Positions 1-5,095 of a stretch of 7,880 bases of DNA are shown one piece after another (position 1 is the first letter of the stretch; every line of letters starts with the position of its first letter). The notes under the pieces are model-generated. The model saw nothing but the letters and a program-made list of their open reading frames with translations. It was not told where the DNA came from and ran no database searches. Origin of the DNA: Planctomycetes bacterium RIFOXYC2_FULL_41_27 (GTDB lineage: Bacteria; Planctomycetota; Brocadiia; Brocadiales; Brocadiaceae); assembly GCA_001828645.1 (NCBI GenBank), contig MHZD01000186.1, forward strand, positions 1 to 7,880, written 5' to 3'. Both the position numbers and the translations under genes were made by a program.

Positions 1-133
1 CGGTAATGACGGTTGTTGCGTATCCACCTAAAGCCGTGATTGTCTTAATATCCGCCTGAATACCAGCTCCACCTCCTGAGTCAGAACCGGCAATGGTGAG
101 GACTTTATACTGCGATGGGACTTGTTTCTTCAT
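1..133 (-). CDS. thiD: Hydroxymethylpyrimidine/phosphomethylpyrimidine kinase, N-terminal part (cut by window edge)
   Basis: ThiD phosphorylates 4-amino-5-hydroxymethyl-2-methylpyrimidine (phosphate) in cytoplasmic thiamine synthesis. About 44 residues are visible; the rest lies beyond the left edge. After a short MKKQVPSQ lead the protein reads [20 protein letters not shown] and then [14 protein letters not shown]. This is the strongly conserved first beta strand, glycine-rich substrate loop and first helix of the ThiD/ribokinase-like fold. ATG at 133 is chosen because it places this motif at the usual distance from the N-terminus; the frame stays open further upstream, but with no other ATG close by. 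The ribosome-binding site is poor (only TCTCCAG just upstream). The start lies inside a hicB-like reading frame in another phase (see 105-206), so the native 5' end of thiD may have been rearranged. Family assignment is firm; the exact start is less so. Confidence 0.88.
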   Translation of the reverse strand, partial: MKKQVPSQYKVLTIAGSDSGGGAGIQADIKTITALGGYATTVIT

Positions 134-206
134 CTGGAGAATAAAACCCAAAATAGTCTGGCCCTTCAGTTGCTTCAATTATTAATGAGTACTCTAATTC
201 AATCAT
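105..206 (-). pseudogene. HicB-family antitoxin N-terminal fragment, overlapping the thiD start
   Basis: A 33-codon frame begins at ATG 206 with [18 protein letters not shown] and continues FGFYSPD, then EETSPIAV and a stop. The first 25 residues resemble, from memory, the N-terminal strand-turn-strand of a HicB-like antitoxin subfamily (pattern [24 protein letters not shown]). Full members run to roughly 70 residues or more. Here the similarity ends at SPD, exactly where the thiD start codon begins in another phase (bases 131-133). The last eight codons are thiD 5' sequence read out of frame. I see no HicA-like toxin nearby. I infer a truncated antitoxin gene whose 3' part was lost when this DNA joined the front of thiD. 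It could be a chance small frame, and the family match is recalled, not searched. Confidence 0.4.
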
Positions 207-248
207 TTTTAATGTTAGCGCATCTCAATGTGTTTTTTCACATCTACT

Positions 249-440
249 TCATTTAAAGATTATCATTTTTTCAGTCTTGAAAAGCTTCAGATGTCCGATG
301 TTTTCTACTTCTTTTGCGCATAGTTCTATAAAACGACCGAAAACATCATCGTATTTTCTGAAAAATACTTTAACAGACTTCTTTGTTGAATCAAACCAAC
401 TTGCTCCATTTAATTTTACCAACTGTTCGCAAGCACTCAT
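249..440 (-). CDS. Unrecognised small protein, 63 residues
   Basis: I do not recognise this protein. It begins MSACEQLVKLNGASWFDSTK and is lysine- and phenylalanine-rich with alternating charge (KSVKVFFRKYDDVF). It has no signal peptide, membrane segment or metal motif. The start at 440 has a moderate ribosome-binding site (AAAGAAG about 8 bases upstream) and overlaps by one base the stop of a 12-codon frame (TAATG). That would allow translational coupling if the short frame is a relic of an upstream gene. It lies 42 bases upstream of the hicB-like fragment on the same strand and could be a remnant partner, but it does not look like HicA. The stretch is AT-rich and without other good genes, so this may equally be debris. 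Confidence 0.3.
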   Translation of the reverse strand: MSACEQLVKLNGASWFDSTKKSVKVFFRKYDDVFGRFIELCAKEVENIGHLKLFKTEKMIIFK

Positions 441-483
441 TAGTCATTCTTCTTTAGGAATTTTAGGCTGTCTTTCATTATTG

Positions 484-648
484 TTATGATGAAACATGTG
501 AAACGAAAACATATAAACATATGAGAACAAATATGGATCCATTGATTACAATTTTATATTTTTCCCAAAAATCAGAATGACTTTTTCTTGATGCTTTTGA
601 TAATTTTAAAACTTCCCTTTTTTTCTCTTTTCCAGGTAATTGAACCAT
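484..648 (-). CDS. Possible 54-residue membrane peptide (weak)
   Basis: This short frame starts with ATG at 648. It has a basic N-terminal half (MVQLPGKEKKREVLKLSKAS) followed by DFWEKYK and a hydrophobic stretch at about residues 33-52 (IVINGSIFVLICLYVFVSHV) that could span a membrane, then stops at 484. The pattern of a positively charged head plus one C-terminal helix is reasonable for a small tail-anchored or toxin-like peptide. There is no clear ribosome-binding site before the ATG, and nothing in it matches a family I know. The only other support is its same-strand position between the MNT-HEPN cassette and the 63-residue frame. Treat as a candidate only. Confidence 0.2.
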   Translation of the reverse strand: MVQLPGKEKKREVLKLSKASRKSHSDFWEKYKIVINGSIFVLICLYVFVSHVSS

Positions 649-702
649 GTGGTTTTGTGTAGAAGTTATTTACACACTGTAACTATTTATTTTTCAAATT
701 AC

Positions 703-960
703 TCACATTCTGACATTTGTTATATAACATTTAAGTATATCATCGACAGAAAGTTTATGAATATTTAGAAGTTCCTGTATTTTCCTTTCCGATAAATCAT
801 TAAAATCAAGGTTTTTGAATTCCGTAAAAAAAGCTTTTACGCTTTTCGTGAGTTTACCAAGTCCCTTTTCTCTCATAATTTTAACTTCTTCATTAAAACC
901 TGCCGAACTATTAACTTTATTAGTAGGAATAATCATAATTTTCTTTAAATCTTTTGGCAT
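703..960 (-). CDS. Unrecognised 85-residue protein, third gene of the MNT-HEPN cassette
   Basis: I do not recognise the family. The protein starts MPKDLKKIMIIPTNKVNSSA, is rich in lysine and short helices (KLTKSVKAFFTEF, LSERKIQELLNIHKLSVDDI), and has no membrane segment or obvious catalytic motif. Its ATG at 960 shares a base with the stop codon of the HEPN gene (TAATG), so it is probably translated by re-initiation and co-transcribed. That tight coupling, after a pair already joined by an ATGA overlap, is the main reason to call it real. The C-terminal half could form a small helical bundle. It may be an accessory member of the toxin-antitoxin unit or a passenger gene. Base composition is AT-rich, like the rest of the cassette. 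Confidence 0.55.
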   Translation of the reverse strand: MPKDLKKIMIIPTNKVNSSAGFNEEVKIMREKGLGKLTKSVKAFFTEFKNLDFNDLSERKIQELLNIHKLSVDDILKCYITNVRM

Positions 961-1385
961 TATTCTTTCCAGTAGTCCTTTGAAACTTTGTAAATCTTTG
1001 CCAGATATGTTTCGCAGGCATCTATAATTTTTTCTGCTTCTTCCAAATCTTCTTTTGCAGTATCAGCGTCAAGATAGCTTTCAATATCATAATCGCCCAT
1101 TTGTCGGCCATTAAACAATTTTTCTATTATTTTTGTAAATGATGCAGGAAACTCCTTTGGTTTGATAAACTCTTTGTTAAAAGCGCCTAAGGTCTGTCCG
1201 TGCGATGAGAAATGTAATCCCTTCGATAGCAACACAGCGGAAATGGCATGAAATACCGCATAATAAGAACGGGAAACAGAGTCATCATATCGTTCATTGT
1301 CAAAATCTATCCGGGCTGTTTTCAGTTTTTCACGAGCCTTTGAGAGCATCGCCTTTATAACATCGATGTCACCGATTGGCTTCAT
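960..1385 (-). CDS. HEPN-domain protein, likely toxin (RNase) of a MNT-HEPN pair
   Basis: HEPN proteins are four-helix-bundle, often dimeric, RNA-cleaving toxins; when paired with a minimal nucleotidyltransferase the partner neutralises them. This 141-residue protein has the typical segment RYDDSVSRSYYAVFHAISAV at about residues 32-51, containing R39-x6-H46, which fits the RX4-6H HEPN signature. A second conserved-looking patch is GRQMGDYDIESYLDA at about residues 93-107, and the C-terminal helix is rich in glutamate and lysine (KEDLEEAEKIIDACETYLAK). Length suits a single HEPN domain. Its start overlaps the stop of the nucleotidyltransferase gene by four bases (ATGA), and its stop overlaps the next start. 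The pairing and gene order (transferase first) support a toxin-antitoxin unit. A metabolic or house-keeping HEPN role is possible but less likely. Confidence 0.82.
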   Translation of the reverse strand: MKPIGDIDVIKAMLSKAREKLKTARIDFDNERYDDSVSRSYYAVFHAISAVLLSKGLHFSSHGQTLGAFNKEFIKPKEFPASFTKIIEKLFNGRQMGDYDIESYLDADTAKEDLEEAEKIIDACETYLAKIYKVSKDYWKE

Positions 1386-1747
1386 AATTCAAATCCCTCT
1401 TTTAATATATTCAGCCCTAAGGGAAATCGTTTTTTTCTTTCCCATTCTTTTTCATCACAAACGATACATCCTATTAAAGCATAATATTTATTCATTATTT
1501 CAACGCTTTCGTCCAGTATCACTTCCTGAAAATCTTTTTCTCTTTTATTAAGGACAATTAAGATGTCATAATCCGATCCCTCATAGAAATCGCCCCTTGC
1601 GCGTGAACCAAATAGAATAATTTGCTTTATGCGATTCCCCAGTTTTTTTCTTACATTATTTGCGAACTCCTGAGATATTTTGTCTGCCTGATTTCTTTTT
1701 GCCCCGCTCAGGACTGTATGCTTACTAACGAGCATTGTTTTTTTCAT
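1382..1747 (-). CDS. Minimal nucleotidyltransferase (MNT) domain protein, likely antitoxin
   Basis: This 121-residue pol-beta-type protein has the core motif LFGSRARGDFYEGSDYDILI at about residues 45-64: G47-S48 followed ten residues later by D59-x-D61, the GSx10DxD metal- and NTP-binding signature. In characterised MNT-HEPN pairs such enzymes add AMP to the HEPN toxin and silence it. The third carboxylate expected on a later strand is not obvious; CIVCDEKEW at about residues 94-102 is a candidate region. The N-terminal 35 residues are basic and probably helical. ATG 1747 is preceded by a strong GGAGGAAAGGG stretch 6-12 bases upstream; MLVSK at codon 5 is an alternative start. The stop overlaps the HEPN start by four bases. 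Family assignment is firm; the antitoxin role follows from context. Confidence 0.85.
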   Translation of the reverse strand: MKKTMLVSKHTVLSGAKRNQADKISQEFANNVRKKLGNRIKQIILFGSRARGDFYEGSDYDILIVLNKREKDFQEVILDESVEIMNKYYALIGCIVCDEKEWERKKRFPLGLNILKEGFEL

Positions 1748-1768
1748 ATTTTGCCCTTTCCTCCGCAG

Positions 1769-1834
1769 CTAACGGAATATCTGCTGGTTTTGTCGCTGTG
1801 CTTTTAAATATTTCTCAGTGGTGTAATTAAGCAT
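1769..1834 (-). CDS. Possible 21-residue leader peptide before the MNT gene
   Basis: The frame reads MLNYTTEKYLKAQRQNQQIF then R and a TAG stop. AGGAG lies about 9-12 bases before the ATG (sequence CAGGAGAGTGGCTAA), a believable ribosome-binding site. The stop is 21 bases before the MNT start, so its translation could affect the downstream gene's own GGAGG site. There is no recognisable similarity; it may be a chance frame or a relic of a lost gene. Confidence 0.2.
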   Translation of the reverse strand: MLNYTTEKYLKAQRQNQQIFR

Positions 1835-1952
1835 TTAGCCACTCTCCTGAGTAATTTTTTACCCATATGGATGGTTTGCGATCTCTTTTAGAGTCGATAT
1901 GATGTCTACTATTGAATAACCGAGAGTATTTCTCGAAAATATGAAAGAATCC

Positions 1953-1975
1953 GAACCCATAAGTTTTTATGGTTC
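1953..1975 (-). terminator. Candidate terminator hairpin after the lipoprotein gene
   Basis: On the minus strand GAACCATAA pairs with TTATGGGTTC around an AAAC loop: nine base pairs with a single bulged G. It lies about 25 bases beyond the TGA at 2000-2002 that ends the extended lipoprotein frame. The following sequence is only moderately T-rich (TTCTTTCATATTTTC), so intrinsic termination is plausible but not clear-cut. Confidence 0.35.
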
Positions 1976-2059
1976 TACAGAAGGCAGACTGTATATGAAT
2001 CACTTTTGTTGCGTCGGCTGTTCCGCTTCTTCTGACTGTGTTGTTTCTTCTTCGGCTGT

Positions 2060-2347
2060 TTATTCCTCTACCGGCTGACCTTTTTTGGCTTTTTGTTCTG
2101 CTTTTGTTTTTGCTTTTATTGCCGCCTCTTCCTCACGTTGTTTTTGCCGGCGTTTTTTCTCCGCCTCTCTTAAATCATATTCTAGTTCTTTATTAAGCTT
2201 ATCCGGGTCTGTTTTTGAATCGTCAACGTAAATTTGCCGTGGAGTCTTAAATTCTATACTAACCCGGTCACTACCGCAGCTTAAAAGTGACATGGGGAGG
2301 ATAGTAACTATCGATACTATTTGTAAGATGTGCCAATAGCTGTGCAT
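2060..2347 (-). CDS. Small charged lipoprotein
   Basis: The 95-residue product has a signal peptide with a hydrophobic core (IVSIVTILPMSLL) and a lipobox LLSCG with the cysteine at about residue 24, so it should be lipidated and membrane-anchored by signal peptidase II. The mature part has a short polar region (VSIEFKTPRQIYVDDS) and then a long lysine/glutamate/arginine helix, probably coiled coil (KELEYDLREAEKKRRQKQRE and onwards). An excellent AAGGAGAG lies 5 bases before ATG 2347, and the gene starts 12 bases after the mtnA stop, so the two are surely co-transcribed. I cannot assign a function. After the TAA at 2060-2062 the same frame continues for 19 codons of similar acidic, glutamine-rich character to TGA 2000-2002. 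The visible stop may therefore be a recent mutation that shortened the protein. Confidence 0.78.
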   Translation of the reverse strand: MHSYWHILQIVSIVTILPMSLLSCGSDRVSIEFKTPRQIYVDDSKTDPDKLNKELEYDLREAEKKRRQKQREEEAAIKAKTKAEQKAKKGQPVEE

Positions 2348-2359
2348 GAAAACTCTCCT

Positions 2360-3418
2360 TTATTTAGCGTGATTTCCTAAGACACGTTGGATATTCTCTA
2401 CAGAAGGGTTTTTGATTACCCCTTTTTCTGTAATGATGGCCGCAATATTTTTTGCAGGGGTAACATCAAAAGCAGGATTGAAGACCTTGACCCCCTCAGG
2501 CGCAGTCCTCTTGCCGAATCCGTTGGTGACCTCTTCAGGAGAACGCTCTTCGATAGGGATATCATTTCCTGATTTTATGCTTAAATCAAAGGTAGAAACC
2601 GGCGCCGCAACATAGAATGGAATCCCGTGTTCCTTTGCCAGGATGGAGACGCCGTAAGTGCCGATTTTGTTTGCTGTATCACCATTGGCGGCGATTCGGT
2701 CAGCCCCCACAATTACGCATTGCACCTTTCCCAGTTTCATCACATGCGCCGCCATGTTGTCGCATATCAGAGTTACGTCGATTCCTGCTTGCATTAGTTC
2801 CCAAGCCGTCAGCCTGGAGCCTTGAAGCAATGGGCGCGTCTCGTCTGCAAAGACCTTGATATGTTTGCCCTGTTCCTTAGCCTTAAAGAGAACGGCTAAG
2901 GCAGTGCCATAATCGGCGGTTGCCAGTCCCCCTGCATTACAGTGGGTGAGAACTCCATTATTATCCTTGATGAATTCAGCGCCGTTCTCGCCGATTTGTC
3001 TGCAAATGGCCTTGTCTTCATTTTGTATCCTGATTGCTTCCTGGAGGAGGATTTCTTTTATGTCCTTAACGGACTTGCCCCTGTTCTCTTGCGCGACGCG
3101 TTCCATGCGCGCAAGTCCCCAAAAGAGGTTGACTGCGGTGGGACGGGATGAACCTAAATAAGTTGTTACACGCTTGAGTTCCTTTAAGAACGCATCAGCA
3201 TCCTTTGCCTGTACCTCTTTAATACCTAACACCACACCCATAGCGCCTGCAATACCGATCGCCGGCGCGCCTCTTACCATGAGAGTCTTAATTGCGTGCC
3301 AGATGCTCTTGATATCCTCACAATAAACGTATTTTAATTCATTGGGCAAGAGTGTCTGGTCGATGAGTCGGATACGACCATTGACACCTCCATCCCATTC
3401 TATCGTTGGTAGTGGCAT
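2360..3418 (-). CDS. mtnA: S-methyl-5-thioribose-1-phosphate isomerase (MtnA family)
   Basis: MtnA turns 5-methylthioribose-1-phosphate into the ribulose-1-phosphate form in methionine salvage; relatives also act on 5-deoxyribose-1-phosphate. The 352-residue length is normal. Motifs in order: VRGAPAIGIAGA (48-59), GVLTHCNAGGLAT (155-167) with catalytic cysteine C160, ADETRPLLQGSRLTAWEL (191-208), VGADRIAANGDTANKIGTY (237-255) with catalytic D240, and AAPVSTFD (271-278). These match the true isomerase pattern rather than eIF2B regulatory subunits. ATG 3418 has AAGGGAG about 6 bases upstream. It sits between purE and the lipoprotein gene in the minus-strand run from hpnG. No other methionine-salvage gene (mtnK, mtnB, mtnC, mtnD) is visible. 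Its neighbours are hopanoid genes whose intermediate is also a 5-substituted deoxyribose, so the substrate may not be methylthioribose phosphate. Confidence 0.93.
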   Translation of the reverse strand: MPLPTIEWDGGVNGRIRLIDQTLLPNELKYVYCEDIKSIWHAIKTLMVRGAPAIGIAGAMGVVLGIKEVQAKDADAFLKELKRVTTYLGSSRPTAVNLFWGLARMERVAQENRGKSVKDIKEILLQEAIRIQNEDKAICRQIGENGAEFIKDNNGVLTHCNAGGLATADYGTALAVLFKAKEQGKHIKVFADETRPLLQGSRLTAWELMQAGIDVTLICDNMAAHVMKLGKVQCVIVGADRIAANGDTANKIGTYGVSILAKEHGIPFYVAAPVSTFDLSIKSGNDIPIEERSPEEVTNGFGKRTAPEGVKVFNPAFDVTPAKNIAAIITEKGVIKNPSVENIQRVLGNHAK

Positions 3419-3447
3419 TTCATCTCCCTTGTGAAATAATTCATTTA

Positions 3448-3505
3448 GACAGGATTAAGAAGATTTACAAGATTCCTTGTTTTATTTTATCCTGTAAATC
3501 CTGTC
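3448..3505. repeat. Imperfect inverted repeat of CAGGAT units between purE and mtnA
   Basis: The left arm carries GACAGGATT (from 3448) and GATTTACAAGAT (3462-3473); the right arm carries ATCCTGTAAATC (3489-3500) followed by CTGTC. The two 12-base arms pair at 11 of 12 positions around a 15-base AT-rich loop. This resembles a dispersed CAGGATTTACAGGAT-type repeat that I recall from many bacterial genomes. In a purE-mtnA transcript it would form a hairpin between the genes, possibly stabilising or attenuating the message. Confidence 0.6.
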
Positions 3506-3518
3506 TTATATTAAAACC

Positions 3519-3539
3519 TGTCCTCGTGAAAACGGGGAT
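3519..3539 (+). repeat. 21-bp inverted repeat, copy 1 (3' side of purE)
   Basis: The core reads TCCTCGT-GAAA-ACGGGGA on the plus strand. It is identical over 21 bases to the reverse complement of 4160-4180 on the other side of purE. As plus-strand RNA it folds into a 7-8 bp stem (one G-U pair) capped by a GAAA tetraloop. Confidence 0.75.
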
Positions 3540-3561
3540 TCGAAACGGTAAAATATTGTAT

Positions 3562-4068
3562 TTACAATAGTCCAAGTTCTGTTCTTATCTCTTTATCCTT
3601 TTTTGCTACTTCGTCTGCAAGCTTCTTTTTGTATGAAACGAGCTTCTGTCTCAATTTTGGATCTGATACGCTTACTATCTGAACCGCTAATATCGCGGCA
3701 TTAATGGCCCCGGACTTTCCAATACCCATCGTAGGCACGGGAATACCCGATGGCATTTGCACCATGGAGAGTAGTGAATCCAATCCACCCAGCCCGGAGG
3801 TCTGCAAGGGAACGCCAATGACAGGAATGGGGGTTAAACTCGCTATAACCCCTGCAAGGTGCGCAGATCCTCCAGCAGCAGCAATAATCACTTCGTACTT
3901 CTTTTCCGCCTCGATAGCATACGCATGGGCTCTTTCCGGCGAACGATGGGCGGATATGATATTTACGTCAAAATCTACCTCGAACTCCTTCAGCATATTT
4001 ATGGCTTCCTTCATCGTTTCGAGGTCTGAATTGCTACCCATGATAATTCCGATTTTTTTGTTTGCCAT
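3562..4068 (-). CDS. purE: 5-(carboxyamino)imidazole ribonucleotide mutase (PurE)
   Basis: PurE moves the carboxyl group of N5-CAIR to give CAIR in purine synthesis, as a cytoplasmic octamer. The 168 residues cover the whole family fold. Motifs: IIMGSNSDLETM (8-19), the catalytic loop IISAHRSPERA (38-48) with H41, AAAGGSAHLAGVIASL (63-78), PVIGVPLQTSGLGGLDSLLS (82-101), and MPSGIPVPTMGIGKSGAINA (105-124). The pattern fits the usual bacterial mutase class. TGGAGGTG (4073-4080) is a strong ribosome-binding site 4-5 bases before ATG 4068. The usual partner purK is not in the window. The gene is flanked on both sides by copies of one 21-bp inverted repeat and by other hairpins. It lies between hpnG and mtnA on the same strand but with gaps of 210 and 143 bases, so it may have its own transcript or be an insertion into the run. 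Confidence 0.95.
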   Translation of the reverse strand: MANKKIGIIMGSNSDLETMKEAINMLKEFEVDFDVNIISAHRSPERAHAYAIEAEKKYEVIIAAAGGSAHLAGVIASLTPIPVIGVPLQTSGLGGLDSLLSMVQMPSGIPVPTMGIGKSGAINAAILAVQIVSVSDPKLRQKLVSYKKKLADEVAKKDKEIRTELGLL

Positions 4069-4083
4069 TATTCACCTCCAGTT

Positions 4084-4107
4084 AGTCCCCCTTACCAAAG
4101 GGGGACT
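4084..4107. repeat. C/G-rich hairpin beside the purE ribosome-binding site
   Basis: AGTCCCCC (4084-4091) pairs perfectly with GGGGGACT (4100-4107) around an 8-base loop. On the purE transcript this stem ends four bases before the TGGAGGTG ribosome-binding site. It is one arm of a REP-like element of the CCCCTT...AAGGGG kind that continues to about 4220. Confidence 0.65.
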
Positions 4108-4220
4108 TCGTCGTGAGCTCAGTCGAACGATTTAGGGGGTTTGTGTTTTTTCCTGAGTTATCCCCGTTTTCACGAGGACAAGTTTACAACCCCCTTGCCC
4201 CCTTTTCTAAGGGGGATTTT
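4108..4220. repeat. REP-like repeat cluster between hpnG and purE
   Basis: After the first hairpin come TCGTGAGCTCAGTCGAACGA, TTTAGGGGGTTTGT (4131-4144), the 21-bp repeat (4160-4180), ACAACCCCCTTG (4186-4197), and a second hairpin in which CCCCCTT (4198-4204) pairs with AAGGGGG (4209-4215). The TAGGGGGTT and AACCCCCTT blocks also face each other as imperfect arms. The arrangement looks like two facing REP/MITE-type elements. No open frame of interest lies here. Confidence 0.55.
4160..4180 (-). repeat. 21-bp inverted repeat, copy 2 (5' side of purE)
   Basis: This is the reverse complement of 3519-3539 with no mismatch. Here the GAAA-loop hairpin form is on the minus strand, so it would appear in RNA running from hpnG into purE. 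Confidence 0.75.
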
Positions 4221-4278
4221 ACACTTCACACCACCTTAAAAACCGCTTAAATAAAATGAAAATTCCTACACAACCTAA

Positions 4279-5052
4279 TTATGTTAACAAAGAGTTATAT
4301 ATTTGTGTAATAAAATTTGGGAAGAATGCGGATAAAGTGTCTGTGGCAGATTTGGTCTGTTTACGGAGACGATTCAGGTACGGAATATGGTGCGGTTTAT
4401 TTAATAGATGACGTGCTGTGGCTGATATATTGACATTACCACTCTCGGTGACCATATTTTCGTGTATTTCTAAATCTTCGTCTATCCCGTCTGAAATTGC
4501 ACGTGTAACAACAAAAGGAATTCCCATGGCGTGTGCCCGTTCTGCAATTGCAAAGGATTCCATATCGACGGCTATTGCAGAGGTTTGGTTTCCGACATGT
4601 TTTTTTACTGAAGACTGACGAATGATTTTGTTAACGGTTAGAATGTCTCCACAATGTGATTTAAAGGCGTCATTACCGCATAATTTAATGGCCAAATCCA
4701 TAATTGTTGCGTCACAGGATAGTGTAGAATCAATCTGGATTTCCCCTTTCAGTTCTTCCTGGGATGAATAGAGGACGTGTTTCCCGATAACTAAATCCCC
4801 AACACCCACCGCAGGGTTTATACTACCCGCAAAACCTGAAGAAACCATTAACTGTATCCTGAAACATTTTAATAGGTGCTGGATAATATCAGAGACATTT
4901 TTACCTATACCCATCTGAACAAGGGTTAATGGAAAACCGCAAAATTCCGACTGATAGAATGTGGCATGGGCATGCCGGATCTTTTTCAGGATATTGACCT
5001 TTGATTTCAAACACGCAATTTCCTGACTTAATGCAAAGAATATCGCTATCAT
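4279..5052 (-). CDS. hpnG: Hopanoid-associated nucleoside phosphorylase/nucleosidase (HpnG)
   Basis: HpnG removes adenine from adenosylhopane, giving ribosylhopane or its 1-phosphate, after HpnH. The protein is a PNP/MTA-nucleosidase fold member of 257 residues from ATG 5052. It opens MIAIFFALSQEIACL with E11 where MTA/SAH nucleosidases have an active-site glutamate. Then come VQMGIGKNVSD (45-55), SSGFAGSINPAVGVGDLVIG (71-90), AVDMESFAIAERAHAMGIPF (161-180) with E165, and TRAISDGIDED (183-193) with D188. The 23-residue E-to-D spacing equals that in MTA/SAH nucleosidase. I prefer 5052 because AGGAAG lies at good distance and the family begins at this strand. An in-frame ATG at 5106 would add 18 residues and has AAGGG upstream, but sits in a palindrome. 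The divergent hpnH supports HpnG over a plain MTA nucleosidase; the two cannot be fully separated by eye. Confidence 0.85.
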   Translation of the reverse strand: MIAIFFALSQEIACLKSKVNILKKIRHAHATFYQSEFCGFPLTLVQMGIGKNVSDIIQHLLKCFRIQLMVSSGFAGSINPAVGVGDLVIGKHVLYSSQEELKGEIQIDSTLSCDATIMDLAIKLCGNDAFKSHCGDILTVNKIIRQSSVKKHVGNQTSAIAVDMESFAIAERAHAMGIPFVVTRAISDGIDEDLEIHENMVTESGNVNISATARHLLNKPHHIPYLNRLRKQTKSATDTLSAFFPNFITQIYNSLLT

Positions 5053-5095
5053 AAATCTTCCTAATTCAAACGTACAAGGAATTTCAAACCGGTAG

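Larger units (their letters stand above)
1748..2059. other. Gap between MNT-HEPN cassette and lipoprotein gene
   Basis: No convincing gene lies in these 312 bases. On the minus strand they hold a 19-codon in-frame tail of the lipoprotein gene (to 2000), a bulged hairpin (1953-1975), a 33-codon frame without a ribosome-binding site (1859-1960), and a 21-codon frame with one (1769-1834). The short palindrome CCATATGG is at 1863-1870. The promoter of the MNT-HEPN cassette should lie here, but I cannot pick a convincing -35/-10 pair. Confidence 0.5.

Noticed and set aside
249..960. Possible duplication: KSVKVFF in the 63-residue frame and KSVKAFF in the 85-residue protein
   Set aside because: The match is only a few residues and the DNA around it is not similar, so chance is the better explanation.
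1859..1960. A 33-codon minus-strand frame beginning MGSDSFIF
   Set aside because: It has no ribosome-binding site, and its start lies inside the candidate terminator hairpin.
2360..3418. mtnA as an eIF2B-like or ribose-1,5-bisphosphate isomerase
   Set aside because: The cysteine-160/aspartate-240 pair and the surrounding THCNAGGLAT and GADRIAANGDTANKIGTY blocks match MtnA best.
3704..4135. A 143-codon open frame on the plus strand opposite purE
   Set aside because: It is antisense to a gene with every PurE motif, has no recognisable domain, and is explained by purE codon composition.
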